Below, in pieces: positions 17,567 through 27,700 of a DNA stretch of 64,000 nt. The translations under genes were made by a program, and so were the position numbers. Source of the stretch: S015-6 sp964384945 (lineage in GTDB: Bacteria > Desulfobacterota > DSWW01); the NCBI GenBank assembly GCA_964384945.1, contig CAYLMK010000011.1:1-64000 (forward strand). The letters are read 5' to 3'. The notes beneath the pieces are model-generated. The model did not search any database, was not told the origin of the DNA, and saw nothing but the letters and a program-made list of their open reading frames with translations. Numbering within the stretch: position 1 is the stretch's first letter; each line of letters opens with the position of its first letter.

Positions 17567-19075
17567 CTATGCGTACGTCTCCCTCAAGACGCGTTTGAGG
17601 ATCTTGCCGGTGGGGGTTCGGGGGATGGCGTCCGTGAAGACGACCTTCTTGGGGATCTTGAATTTTCCGATCCTGCCCTGGCACCACTGGATGAGTTCGG
17701 CCTCCGTGAGCGACTCGCCGGCCTTGACGACCACCACGGCCATCACCGCCTCGCCCCACTTCTCGTGCGGGTACCCGATGACCCCCACGTCCTGCACCTT
17801 GGGGTGGTGCCGGAGGTAGTCCTCGATTTCGGCCGGGTAGATGTTCTCGCCCCCGGAGATGATCATGTCCTTCTTCCGGTCCATGATGTAGAGGAAGCCG
17901 TCCGCGTCCATCCTTCCGATGTCGCCCGTGTGGAGCCATCCGTCCTTCAAGGCAGCCGCCGTGTCCTCGGGCCGGTTCCAGTAGCCCTTCATCATGTTCG
18001 GCGAGCGCAGGAGGATCTCGCCCTTCACCTCGGGACCCACGTCCCGGTCGTTTTCGTCGACCACGCGCACTTCGGTGTGGAAGAACGGCTTCCCGCAGGA
18101 ACCGACCTTGGCCAGGGCGTTCTCCGAATCGAGGACCGTGGCCGTGTTGCATTCGGTCAGGCCGTAGAGTTGGCGGACCTTGATCCCCGCCGCCGCGTAC
18201 TCCTTGATCAGGGCCACAGGGACGGGAGCCGCGTAAACGAGGATGACCCGGATCGAGCTCCAATCGTACTTTTCGAAGTCGGGCACGAGCTTGAGAAAAT
18301 CCAGCAGTTGGGGCACGCTCCCGAATCCGTTGGCCTTCTCCTCCTGGACGAGCTCGAGAAAGCGCTTCGGGTCCAGGGTCCTGAGCAGGACCGCCTTTCC
18401 GCCCCCGTGGACGAGCCACGGCGGGCCCGCCAGGGCCCCGATGTGAAACAGGGGGAGCGCAATCAGGGTGGTCTCGCCCACGTCCGAGCCCAGGGTGGAC
18501 ATGAGGTTCACCGAATTCCAGAAATAATAGCCGTGCGTGAGCATCGCACCCTTGGGCCGGCCGGTCGTACCCGACGTGTAGAGGATCGTCAGGGTATCGT
18601 CCTCCGCCCCTTCCATGGGAGGCTCCTCCCCCGAGGCGTCGCCGATGATCTTTTTGTAGGAGGAAGCCCATTCCGGCGGGCTCTCCGCGATGGCGACCCG
18701 GTGCTTTACGGGAATATCTTTTCGGATGGAATCGACGACCTCGGTGAACTCCTTGCCGAAGACGAGCACCTTGGCCCCGCAGTCCGAGAGGATGTATTGG
18801 ATTTCAGGGCCTGCCAGGCGGTGGTTGATGGGCACCAGCATCGCACCGATCTTGCCCAGGCCGAAGTACATGTCGTAGTACTCCGGCTCGTTCAGGGCCA
18901 GGAGCCCCACCCGGTCGCCGTACGCAACACCCAGGGCCTTCATCGCATGGGCGAGCCTGTTCGCCCGGTCATTGAGCTGCCGATAGGTGCGGCGTATGCC
19001 TTCGCAGATCAGGCCCTCTCGTTCGGGGGTCATGGCCGCACGTTTGGTCAGCAGTCCTCCGATGTTGATCCGCAT
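17567..19075 (-). CDS. Long-chain-type acyl-CoA synthetase (AMP-forming)
   Basis: Second adenylate-forming CoA ligase of the window, 502 residues. It has the loop ILYTSGTTGRPKGAML, the adenylate motif YGLTECNTATV, the hinge GWLHTGDIGRMDADGFLYIMDRKKDMIISGGENIY (split here by family motifs at GDIGR, DRKKD and GGENIYP) and the C-terminal lysine segment PRTPTGKILKRVLRE. The start at 19075 (MRINIGG) has AAGGAGGAGAG upstream. Length and motifs fit FadD/FadD3-like ligases. It lies 31 nt from the convergent dehydratase subunit and 36 nt downstream of the amide-hydrolase gene, so it could supply acyl-CoA to local enzymes. Confidence 0.9.
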   Translation of the reverse strand: MRINIGGLLTKRAAMTPEREGLICEGIRRTYRQLNDRANRLAHAMKALGVAYGDRVGLLALNEPEYYDMYFGLGKIGAMLVPINHRLAGPEIQYILSDCGAKVLVFGKEFTEVVDSIRKDIPVKHRVAIAESPPEWASSYKKIIGDASGEEPPMEGAEDDTLTILYTSGTTGRPKGAMLTHGYYFWNSVNLMSTLGSDVGETTLIALPLFHIGALAGPPWLVHGGGKAVLLRTLDPKRFLELVQEEKANGFGSVPQLLDFLKLVPDFEKYDWSSIRVILVYAAPVPVALIKEYAAAGIKVRQLYGLTECNTATVLDSENALAKVGSCGKPFFHTEVRVVDENDRDVGPEVKGEILLRSPNMMKGYWNRPEDTAAALKDGWLHTGDIGRMDADGFLYIMDRKKDMIISGGENIYPAEIEDYLRHHPKVQDVGVIGYPHEKWGEAVMAVVVVKAGESLTEAELIQWCQGRIGKFKIPKKVVFTDAIPRTPTGKILKRVLRETYA

Positions 19076-19111
19076 CCCTCTCCTCCTTGTATGCGAGGTC
19101 GCCAACGGCCG

Positions 19112-20431
19112 CTATCGGGAAAGCGCGAAATCGAACCAGTCGCTCATGATGAGTTCGGAGCGCCCGTAAGCGTCGGTTCCGCCGTCTTTGAGCCAGAAGC
19201 GTATCTTCATTGCCAGGTCCGTCTGATCGTAAACCACCTGCCAGACGGGCCGGAGGGTCATGGCCGGCCCGCCGAGGCTCTGCCCAGCCCGCCTCGGGAA
19301 GACCTTCTCATTGGCCTGCACCATGAACGAAAACGTGTACTTGCCCTCGTGAGAGGTCAGAAGGTCCTGAAGGACCTTGTACCGGTGGAGGCTGTTGTAC
19401 TCATCGTCGAAGGCTTGGGGGAATTGCTCCGGCGGAGGCAGGGCCCACACCGGGTTGTTGGTCATGACCTGGGGCCTCCCCCGGTTGTCCGTGATGTAGG
19501 CCTGCTGGTCCAGGTGGTTCACCTCGAAGATGAAGGAGTTCCCGTCCCGGTCCGCCACCAGGTAGTGAATGCCCTGCGCCACGTCGTAGATCCTGTTCTC
19601 CAGCATGACGATCTTGGCCTCTTCCACGGTGGCGCAGGTGTCCAGCAGGAGGCGCATGATCTGGGGCGGATTGAGGCCGATCGCCCGGGTTCCGGCGGTC
19701 ACGAGGGCGTTCTTCGGTCGGCCTTGATCCACGAGCCCGAACACGCAGAGGCCCTGGCTGTTGATGCCGTCCCAGGAGCCGCTCAGCAGGTCGGCGCACG
19801 ACATGTAAAGAGCGGGGTACCCCTTGTCCGGATAGACCTCCATCACGTAAGGCTCGGAGAAAATGTCCTTTTCCCCGGGATAGGGCTTCTTCCCGAGCAT
19901 CTCGCTCAACGTACCGTTGGAATAGTCCATGCTCCGCACGATCAGGCCGTGCCCGCTGTCCGTCGTGCCGGCCGGAAAGGCGATCATCGAGCAGGCGGCC
20001 GGAGGCCCGAAATTGTACGGGAGAGCGCTGTGATCATACTCCGTCTCCCGCGGGTCGATCCGGTAAGCGGACGCCACGCCCCGCATCCTCTCGAAGAGGA
20101 TCGGATAGTTGCGCGCCATGTAAGAAAGGCGCGCCTTGCCGTAGACCGGATCCACGTTCCTGGCCAGCCGGACGCCGTACCGTTCGCGGGCGATCTCGGC
20201 AAGCTTCCTTCCGATGGCCTCGTTCTCTCCCTTCATGAGGATGTGGCGGACGGTGGCGAATTCGCCCTTCCCCTTCGGCAGGACCACCCTCTCGCTGAAT
20301 TGGATCTCGGAGGTCTTGTCCGAACCGAGCGCAACTTGCTGCGATTGAACACCGAGTCGAGGGACGAGAACGAGCAGGGGCAGCAGGAGAACGACCCGGG
20401 CGGCAAGGCTGGGCAGGCGGGGCTTGTTCAT
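19112..20431 (-). CDS. Peptidase C45 / acyltransferase-type Ntn hydrolase, exported
   Basis: Predicted linear amide hydrolase of the C45 (acyl-CoA:6-aminopenicillanate acyltransferase / choloylglycine hydrolase-like) fold, 439 residues. A cleavable or anchoring signal spans about residues 10-28 (VVLLLPLLVLVPRLG). C147 in PPAACSMIAFP is the likely nucleophile exposed by self-processing, and downstream VRSMDYSN, SWDGINSQGLCVFGL and MTNNPVWALPPPE follow the family pattern. The start at 20431 is supported by AGGAGGAG; the frame extends 32 codons upstream without signal. It lies upstream of the acyl-CoA synthetase at 17.6-19.1 kb with a 36 nt gap, so an envelope amidase feeding fatty or aryl acids to the ligase is possible but inferred. 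Confidence 0.78.
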   Translation of the reverse strand: MNKPRLPSLAARVVLLLPLLVLVPRLGVQSQQVALGSDKTSEIQFSERVVLPKGKGEFATVRHILMKGENEAIGRKLAEIARERYGVRLARNVDPVYGKARLSYMARNYPILFERMRGVASAYRIDPRETEYDHSALPYNFGPPAACSMIAFPAGTTDSGHGLIVRSMDYSNGTLSEMLGKKPYPGEKDIFSEPYVMEVYPDKGYPALYMSCADLLSGSWDGINSQGLCVFGLVDQGRPKNALVTAGTRAIGLNPPQIMRLLLDTCATVEEAKIVMLENRIYDVAQGIHYLVADRDGNSFIFEVNHLDQQAYITDNRGRPQVMTNNPVWALPPPEQFPQAFDDEYNSLHRYKVLQDLLTSHEGKYTFSFMVQANEKVFPRRAGQSLGGPAMTLRPVWQVVYDQTDLAMKIRFWLKDGGTDAYGRSELIMSDWFDFALSR

Positions 20432-20579
20432 GATTCTCCTCCTTTTTCGGGCACACTCGAAGCTAGGGAAAAGGCCCGGGCGTGTCAAGCTCGACAGGGT
20501 CCAACGTCCAGGCCGCAGCGCTCGCATGGGTGTCCTTCAACGTCAACAGCCGCTGGGCCCGGCTCGGGTCGCAGCCATC

Positions 20580-20786
20580 CTAGGCCACGCACAGGAAGGG
20601 CGCGCCTATCAGACTTACGGCACTCACTTGGGCCGCCATGATCGAAAGCGCGATGGGCCAGGCGGTCATCCTGCGGCCGGCCAGGTAATAGTCATCGGCG
20701 CAGCGATGGCGCCGGCCGAGGGCGATCGACATCGTCATGATCCCGGTCAGGTATACCGCCAGTACGACCCAATCCCGTGTGTGCAT
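20580..20786 (-). pseudogene. N-terminal remnant of a sodium:solute symporter
   Basis: A 68-residue frame that matches only the first helix and loop of the SSS family: a hydrophobic start (WVVLAVYLTGIMTMSIALG), then DDYYLAGRRMTAWPIALS and AAQVSAVSLIGAPFL, after which it stops. Full symporters are about 450-550 residues. A ribosome-like GGGGAAGGGG precedes the ATG. It is most likely a decayed gene; expression of a one-to-two helix peptide cannot be excluded. Confidence 0.7.
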
Positions 20787-20838
20787 CGGCCCCTTCCCCC
20801 GATTCCGGAATACGGAAGCGCGTTCGAACGGATCGCCC

Positions 20839-21321
20839 TCAACCCTCGTCGCAGCCCGGCAGCCGAACGGCCGCGACGGCGATGCCTGCGGTCATGTGCA
20901 GGATCCCCACGGCCGTGGCCACGCCGTAGAAGTCGATGTGCTGCCCGAGACAGAGGAGGAGCCCGGTGAAAAGAAAGTAGGCGATGACCGCGTGAAGGGG
21001 GGAGCGCGTCCGCGGTTCGATCTTTCCCAGCCAGGCAGGCATCACCCCGTCGCGGGCTTGACAAAAAAGCTCCCGCGGCAGGGCGCTCGCGATCTGGATC
21101 AGGGGAGCGACGCCGATGGCGGAAACGATCACGGCAAGGAGGAATGCCAGCCAGAGGGCCGAACCGGCCTGGGCGGCCACCGCTGCAATCAGGGCATAGA
21201 TCCCCATTCCGATGACGCCGCCTATGACCAGCGCAATGCCGCCCAACAGCCCGACCGGCCGAGCCAGATCGACCTCCGCCAATGGAGTCCCGGTGCGCGA
21301 GCGGCGGTCATCCCCGGTCAT
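20839..21321 (-). pseudogene. APC-superfamily permease with internal deletion and lost C-terminus
   Basis: A 160-residue frame carrying APC permease helices 1-2 (GGIALVIGGVIGMGIYALIA, then IVSAIGVAPLIQIASALP) joined directly to a segment that normally lies about 200 residues later (ELFCQARDGVMPAWLGKIEP, then two helices). It ends after RLPGCDEG. Normal length is 430-500 residues, so the middle and the last helices are missing although the reading frame survived the deletion. With the adjacent symporter fragment this forms a small graveyard of transporter genes beside the metal-efflux operon. Confidence 0.72.
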
Positions 21322-21718
21322 CTGCCGCCTTTCTGCCGGAACGGGCTTGCCGGCCGCCCGGCGAATCCAAGCACCTGGGTGCCGAATCCAAGAGAAAGAT
21401 CGCATTCATCTGCAAGAATCGGACCCTTACGCGGGGATCGATCTGCAGATACCGAATAAGAGGCCCGCCATGTTGCGATCGTTTGCGGTACAATCGCCGG
21501 GGCTGCGCCGCGGGCGAGGAGGTGGGCTTGCATGCCGCGACGACCGTCGGATCAAGCCGACCGATCGAGGGCGCCGTGGTCGGGCTCCCGGCGGTTCCTC
21601 CGGCGGTTCCTCCGGCCGCCGCGGAGGGCGCGGCGCGAAGCGTCCGCGCCCTCCTTTATTGCACAAACGGGCCTCTGCTGTCGATCGGCATTCACCGCGC
21701 GAGGAGGGCACCCCCCGG
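21322..21718. other. Intergenic region upstream of the metal-efflux operon
   Basis: About 400 bases without a supportable gene. It holds a 12-bp tandem duplication (21590-21601 and 21602-21613) and a strong hairpin at 21624-21653. A TACAAT hexamer at 21489 lacks a matching -35 box. No clear metal-responsive operator was recognised. Confidence 0.5.
21624..21653 (+). terminator. GC-rich hairpin, terminator-like
   Basis: Arms GAGGGCGCGG (21624-21633) and CCGCGCCCTC (21644-21653) are perfectly complementary, and the loop itself can pair CGC/GCG around GAA. CTTTATT follows on the plus strand, a poor U tract, so this may instead act as a leader structure for the efflux operon. Confidence 0.35.
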
Positions 21719-23251
21719 ATGCAGAGAAAGGCAAAGCGCAAGAAGGAAACCGCCCCGGACGGCGGAAGCCGGATGCGCGGGGTTTTCGGAGCCTTGGCGG
21801 CGACGGCTGCGGCGATCGCGATGGCCGCATGCGCCGGTCCTTCGCAGCAGGAGCGAAGTGCCCGAGCCCTCGCGCCAGGCCCCGGCGGCACGCCTGTCCA
21901 CCTCTCCGGCCGACAGATCGATGCGAACACTGCCACGCAATCGAGACGGTCGACCGATCCGGATGCGGACCTCCCCGAGGAGGCAACCCTGGATGACTAT
22001 GTTCGCTATGCGATGAAGCACAACCCGGATCTCGAGGCCGCCTTTTCCCGGTGGCGCGCCGCTCTCGAGCGCATCCCCCAGGAGAGGGCGTTCCCGGACC
22101 CCAGGGCCTCCTTCGCCCTCGTGCTCGATGAGGTGGAGCGGAGCGCAGAGTACATGGGGGAGCGGTACGCGCTGGAACAGATGTTTCCCTGGTTCGGCAA
22201 GCTCGCCCTCGGGGGCGACATGGCCGCGGAGGAGGCGCGTGCCGAGTCGCAACGATACGAGGCGACGCGTCTGAAGCTGGTCGAGCAGGTCAGCCGAGCC
22301 TATTTCGAGCTTGCCTTCGGCCACCAGGCGGTCCGCGTGGCACGCGAAAACCTGGGCCTTCTCCTGCGCCTTGAGGCGGTGGCCCGGACGATGTTCCGGG
22401 CGGGAGCGGCAAGCCTGTCGGACGTGAGCCGGGCACAGATCGAGATCGGGAAGCTGGAGGATCAGGTGCGTTCGCTGGAGGATCTCCTCGGGGTCAGGGC
22501 GGCCGAGTTGAATGCGGCCCTCGGCCGCCCCGCCCAGGCCCGGCTCCCGGCGGCGCCCGACAGGCCGTCGGCACAGTCCTTTCCGATGCTGCCCGAATAC
22601 CCGGACGAGCAATGGATCCTCCTGGCCCGTGAGAACAATCCGGAGCTTTCCGCGGCGCGTCACGATTCCGAGCGAGAGCGCCACGCCATCGCGCTGGCCC
22701 GCAAGAGCGCCTATCCGGACATCACCCTGGGCCTCGAGTACGGCCGCGATGCAAGCGCCCGCATGGCCGCGATGGACGGCGGCGGGTCCGACATGCTGGC
22801 AGGCATGGTTTCCATGAACCTGCCGGTCTGGCGCAGAAGGTACGACGCACGCGTCCGCGAGGTGGAGGCCCGCCTGATCGAGGCAAACCGCCAGATACAG
22901 GGCAGAGAAAACGGCCTGGAGACCGATCTCAAGACGGCGCTCTATGCCTATCGCGACAGCCTTCGAAAGGTGGAACTGTACGGCGACACGCTCCTTCCCA
23001 TGGCGCGACAGACGCTCGCCACCACCGAGACGGCTTACCGCGCGGGGAGTGCCCGTTTTTCCGACCTGATCGACGCCCAGCGTGTGCTGCTCGAATTCTC
23101 GCTGGCATACGAGCGTGCGGCCGCCGACCGGGCCCAGGCCTTCGCGCGCATCCAGGCCGTGGTCGGCCGCCCGGTTGACGCCGATCCGACCCCGGGACCC
23201 GGGGACAGCGGTCAGGCGCAGGGCCCTACGCCGGCCCCCATCTCGGAATGA
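21719..23251 (+). CDS. TolC-family outer-membrane efflux lipoprotein (CusC-like)
   Basis: Outer-membrane channel of a tripartite metal efflux pump, 510 residues. A basic N-terminus is followed by an alanine-rich signal and a lipobox MAAC (C38), as in CusC. The body is two repeats of long coiled-coil regions: TLDDYVRYAMKHNPDLEAAFSRW, given here only by its start TLDDYVRYA, and a second repeat near ENNPELSAARHD. The start at 21719 has AGGAGG 11 bases upstream; an internal ATG at 21773 is the alternative. It is the first gene of a tight operon, 12 nt before the CusB-like gene. The export substrate is inferred from the partners to be Cu/Ag or another soft metal. Confidence 0.85.
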   Translation: MQRKAKRKKETAPDGGSRMRGVFGALAATAAAIAMAACAGPSQQERSARALAPGPGGTPVHLSGRQIDANTATQSRRSTDPDADLPEEATLDDYVRYAMKHNPDLEAAFSRWRAALERIPQERAFPDPRASFALVLDEVERSAEYMGERYALEQMFPWFGKLALGGDMAAEEARAESQRYEATRLKLVEQVSRAYFELAFGHQAVRVARENLGLLLRLEAVARTMFRAGAASLSDVSRAQIEIGKLEDQVRSLEDLLGVRAAELNAALGRPAQARLPAAPDRPSAQSFPMLPEYPDEQWILLARENNPELSAARHDSERERHAIALARKSAYPDITLGLEYGRDASARMAAMDGGGSDMLAGMVSMNLPVWRRRYDARVREVEARLIEANRQIQGRENGLETDLKTALYAYRDSLRKVELYGDTLLPMARQTLATTETAYRAGSARFSDLIDAQRVLLEFSLAYERAAADRAQAFARIQAVVGRPVDADPTPGPGDSGQAQGPTPAPISE

Positions 23252-23263
23252 GAGGCAACCTCC

Positions 23264-24646
23264 ATGAACGGGCCACACAAAGCTTGGAAAAGACCGGCAA
23301 CGTGGATCTTTGCGGTGGCGATCGGGCTGGCCGGCTTCTGCCTCGGCCGTTGGATGCCGGCAGCGCACCGGCAAGAGCCGGCGGAGCCCGGCGTTTCGGG
23401 CGGCGAGGGATCGATCGCGCATAGCGGCCTGAGGCAAGCCTACACGTGCTCCATGCATCCGCAGGTCCGGTCGCCCAATCCCGACGACAAGTGTCCCATC
23501 TGCGGGATGGACCTGATCCCGGTGCCCATGGAAGAGGCGGGAGACGAGGACGGCGATCTGCCGCGCCTGCAAATCACCCCCCGAGCCGCGGCCCTGATGC
23601 AGATCGAGGTGCGGTCGGTGGAGGCGCGCGACGTGCGGATACCGGTCCGGCTTTACGGCCGCATCGGTTACGACGAGACGCGCCTGCGCACGATCGCCGC
23701 CTATGTTCCGGGACGGCTGGATCGCCTATACGTTGATTTCACAGGCACCTCGGTCCGCAAGGGCCAGCCCATGGCGGAGGTCTACAGCCCTACCCTGATG
23801 ACCGCCCAGGAGGAACACCTTCAGGCCATCCAGACGGCCCGCGAGCTGGAACGGAGCGGGGTCGCATCGTTGCGCGAGGCGGCCCGCATGACCGTGTCCG
23901 CCTCCCAGGACCGGCTGCGCCTCCTGGGACTGGATCCGGAACAGATCCGACGCATCGAAGCGGAGGGCCGTGTGGACGAGCGGTTGGTCATCACGGCCCC
24001 CCTGAGCGGTATCGTGATCGAACGGCTGGCCGCCGCGGGCGACTACGTCGAGACCGGCCAGACGATCTACCGGCTTGCGGATCTTTCCCATCTCTGGGTG
24101 GAATTGGAGGTCTACGAATCCGACCTCCCCTGGCTCGAGACCGGCCAGAAGGCGGTCTTCAATACCCTGAGCCATCCGGGCGAGCGCTTCGAGGGCGAGG
24201 TCTCTTTCATCGACCCGGTACTGAACGAGCGAACCCGAACCGTACGCGTCCGCGTGGACCTGCCCAATCCGGGAGGACGCCTCAAGCCCGGTATGTTCGT
24301 CCGGGGGGTGGTCGAGGCGCGGGAGGCGGGAGGCGGCCTGCCGCTCGTGATTCCCGCCACGGCTCCGCTCGTCACCGGCGAGCGGGCCGTTGTCTACGTG
24401 GAGGCGCGCGACGCCTCCCAGCCGACCTACGAGCCCCGCGATGTCGTTCTCGGCCCGCGGGCCGGGCCTTGGTACATCGTGCGCGAGGGGCTGACCGAAG
24501 GCGAGCGGGTGGTCACGCACGGAGGCTTCAAGATCGACGCGGAGATGCAGATCCGGGGACGGCCCAGCATGATGCAGCCCGGGGGAGGCCCGCCCCCGAC
24601 CCATGACCGCGGGGCCCATGCCGCCGCAGCGCCGGAGACTCCGTGA
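23264..24646 (+). CDS. RND periplasmic adaptor with heavy-metal-binding domain (CusB-like)
   Basis: Membrane-fusion subunit of the pump, 460 residues. After a single N-terminal hydrophobic segment, residues about 60-84 form a heavy-metal-binding domain with the signature YTCSMHPQV and CPICGMDL. Then come the barrel-sandwich and hairpin (ITPRAAALMQIEVRSV, RLDRLYVDF), the lipoyl return VITAPLSGIVIERLA, and the beta-barrel domain LADLSHLWVELEVYE. The combination is characteristic of CusB/CzcB adaptors that pick up Cu(I)/Ag(I) or a divalent metal in the periplasm. It overlaps no neighbour but the RND gene starts 64 nt later. Confidence 0.9.
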   Translation: MNGPHKAWKRPATWIFAVAIGLAGFCLGRWMPAAHRQEPAEPGVSGGEGSIAHSGLRQAYTCSMHPQVRSPNPDDKCPICGMDLIPVPMEEAGDEDGDLPRLQITPRAAALMQIEVRSVEARDVRIPVRLYGRIGYDETRLRTIAAYVPGRLDRLYVDFTGTSVRKGQPMAEVYSPTLMTAQEEHLQAIQTARELERSGVASLREAARMTVSASQDRLRLLGLDPEQIRRIEAEGRVDERLVITAPLSGIVIERLAAAGDYVETGQTIYRLADLSHLWVELEVYESDLPWLETGQKAVFNTLSHPGERFEGEVSFIDPVLNERTRTVRVRVDLPNPGGRLKPGMFVRGVVEAREAGGGLPLVIPATAPLVTGERAVVYVEARDASQPTYEPRDVVLGPRAGPWYIVREGLTEGERVVTHGGFKIDAEMQIRGRPSMMQPGGGPPPTHDRGAHAAAAPETP

Positions 24647-24710
24647 TGCGGACCTGCCGCGAAATCCGGGAGGCGATCGCGCAGGCCGAGGATCGGCACG
24701 AGGGACAAGA

Positions 24711-27700
24711 ATGAGCGACCGACCCTCCTCGCTGGACCGTATGATCCGCTTCTTTCTCCAACAGAAGCTCGTGGTCATTCTGCTGGTCCTGCTGATCGTG
24801 TTTGCGGGCGCGGCCGTCGCCCCCTTCGACTGGCGGATCGACTGGCTTCCGCGCAGCCCGGTTCCGGTTGACGCCATTCCCAACCTCGGCGAAAACCAGC
24901 AGATCGTGTTCACCGAATGGGCCGGCCGGTCGCCGCAGGATGTCGAGGATCAGGTCACCTATCCGCTCACCGTCTCCCTGCTCGGCGTGCCGGACGTCAG
25001 GGAGGTGCGCAGCCTGTCCAGCTTCGGCTTTTCCATGGTCTTTCTCATCTTCGACGAAGGCACCGAATTCTACTGGTCTCGCGCCCGCATCCTGGAGAAG
25101 CTCAACAGTCTGCCGCCGGGCCTGCTTCCCGAGGGCGTTCAGCCGACTCTCGGTCCGGATGCGACCGCGCTGGGCCAGATCTTCTGGTACACGCTCGAGG
25201 GGCGCGACCCGCAGGGATCGCCCGCCGGCGGCTGGGACCTGCACGAGCTGCGCTCGGTCCAGGACTGGTATGTCCGTTACGGGCTTCTCTCGGCCGAGGG
25301 CGTCAGCGAGGTCGCCTCCATCGGCGGATTCGTGCAGGAATACCAGATCGACGCGGACCCGGACGCCATGCGCGCCTACGGAGTCTCGCTCGATCAGGTC
25401 TTCACGGCCGTGGCCAGGAGCAACCTCGACGTGGGCGCCCGGGTGACCGAGTTGAACCGCATCGAGTACATCCTGCGAGGCGTTGGATTCGTCAAGGGGC
25501 TGGAAGACCTGGAGGAGGCGGTCGTGGCCGTGGGGACCGACCGGATCCCGGTCCGCGTCCGGGACGTGGCCGTGGTGACCCTGGGCCCGGCCGAGCGGCG
25601 CGGCGTGCTGACCCACAACGGCGCCGAGGCCGTGGGCGGCGTGGTCGTGGTCCGCGAGGGCTTCAACCCCCTGGCGGCCATCCACCATGTCAAGGAAAGG
25701 ATCGCCGAACTGAGCCCGGGCCTGCCTGCCAAGGCCGTGATCGACTGGCGGCGGACGACGCCGGAGGAGGTCGAGCGGTTCGCGCAGAGGAACGGCTTCG
25801 CCGCATTCTCCGCCGACGCGGCCGCCTCCCTGGACCAGGAGGAATGGCTGCGATGGCTGCGCGCCAGTCCGCGCCACAAATGGCCGCCGTGGGTCTCTCT
25901 CAGCCAGCTTCGGATCGTACCGTTCTACGACCGCACCGGGCTGATCCACGAAACCCTGGGCACGCTCAACGACGCCCTGCTCCAGCAGATCCTCGTCACC
26001 CTCATCGTCGTCATCCTGATGGTCCTCCACCTGCGCAGCGCACTGGTCATCGGCGCCATGCTGCCGCTCGCCGTGCTCATCTGCTTCCTCTTCATGAAGC
26101 TCTTTGGCGTGGACAGCAACGTGGTTTCACTGGCCGGCATCGCGATCGCCATCGGCACCATCGTGGACATGGGCATCATCGTCACCGAAAACGTGCTCAG
26201 GCACCTTCGCGAGGCGCCCGGCGACGAGCCGCGGATCGAGGTCGTGTATCGGGCGGCCCGCGAGGTCGGCTCGGCCGTTCTCACGGCCATCAGCACCACT
26301 GTCATCAGCTTCCTGGCCGTCTTCACGATGACCGGCGCCGAGGGCAAGATGTTCCGGCCTCTGGCCTTCACGAAGACCTTCGTGCTCGTGGGCTCGGTGA
26401 TCGCGGCCCTGACCGTGGTGCCCGCGGCCGCGCACGTGCTCGTGGCCGGCCGCGTCGAGCGGCAGCGTTTGGGGCCGCTGCTTCTGTTCGGCCTGGGGCT
26501 GGCAGCGGTGGGGTCGACCGCCCTGGGTTTGGCGCGCCATGGGACCGTGCTCTGGGCCGCCGGGCTGGTTCTCCTGGCGGTCGTGATCGTCCGGCTGGTC
26601 CGTGTCCGCCTGCCGGACCTGCCTCTGGCGGCCCTCCAACGGGTCGATGAAGCCGTTCGAGGCGTCCTGCGGATCGCCCCATGGGTCGCCAGCGCGCTCG
26701 CCGTGCTGGCCGTCGGTTGGATCCTCACAACCGTGTGGGAGCCTCTGGGGCCTGAACGAGGCCCGGTTCGAAATGCGGTCTTTGTCGTGGCCCTGGTCGG
26801 CGGACTGCTCGCCGTGTTCTTCGCCTTTCAGTATTCCTACGTCCCGATTTTGCGATTCTGCCTCGGCCACAAGGCCCTGTTTCTGGCCTTCCCCACGGTC
26901 CTGGTGATGCTGGGCGCGACCGTCTGGCTCGGTTTCGACCGCACCTTCGGCTTCCTTCCCGCCCTGGCGCGGCATGCGGGCATCCGGCCGCACGCCGTCC
27001 GCACCAGTGCGCCATGGGTCTGGGCGGCCCACGAATTCCCCGGCCTGGGCCGCGAATTCATGCCGCCGCTCGATGAAGGCTCCTTTCTGTGGATGCCTAC
27101 CACCATGCCTCACGCCTCGATCGCCGAAGCCATCGACGTGCTCCGGTACCAGGACATGGCCATCGCCTCCGTGCCCGAGGTGGAGAACGTGACCGGCAAG
27201 ATCGGACGCGCCGAAAGCGCGCTGGACCCGGCCCCCATCTCCATGATCGAAACCGTGATCGACTACAAACCCGAATACGTGACCGATGAGGCAGGCCGGC
27301 GGATTCGTTTCCGCTTTGACCGGCGGCGCGGGGAATTCGTCCGTGACGACCGGGGCCGGCTGATCCCCGATCGCTCGGGCCGCCCCTTCCGCCAGTGGCG
27401 CGACCACATCCGCTCGCCCCAGGACATCTGGGACGAGATCGTGCGTGCGGCCCGGATCCCCGGCGCGACCAGCGCGCCGAAGCTTCAACCCATCGAAACG
27501 CGGCAGGTCATGCTGCAGACCGGCATGCGCGCCTCCATGGGCATCAAGCTGCGGGCCCCTGACCTCGTCACCCTGGACCGCATGGCCGTCGAGATCGAAC
27601 GCCTCGTACGAATGGTGCCCGCGGTCAGCACCGCGACGGTCAATGCCGAACGCGTGGTGGGCAAGCCCTACTTCGAGATCGCGATCGACCGGGCCGCGAT

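Noticed and set aside
17765..20641. Plus-strand open frame of about 950 codons over the ligase and amide-hydrolase genes
   Set aside because: Antisense shadow of two confidently identified minus-strand genes.
21590..21613. 12-bp tandem duplication as a possible repeat array
   Set aside because: Only two units, in GC-rich spacer; no sign of a CRISPR, minisatellite or insertion site.
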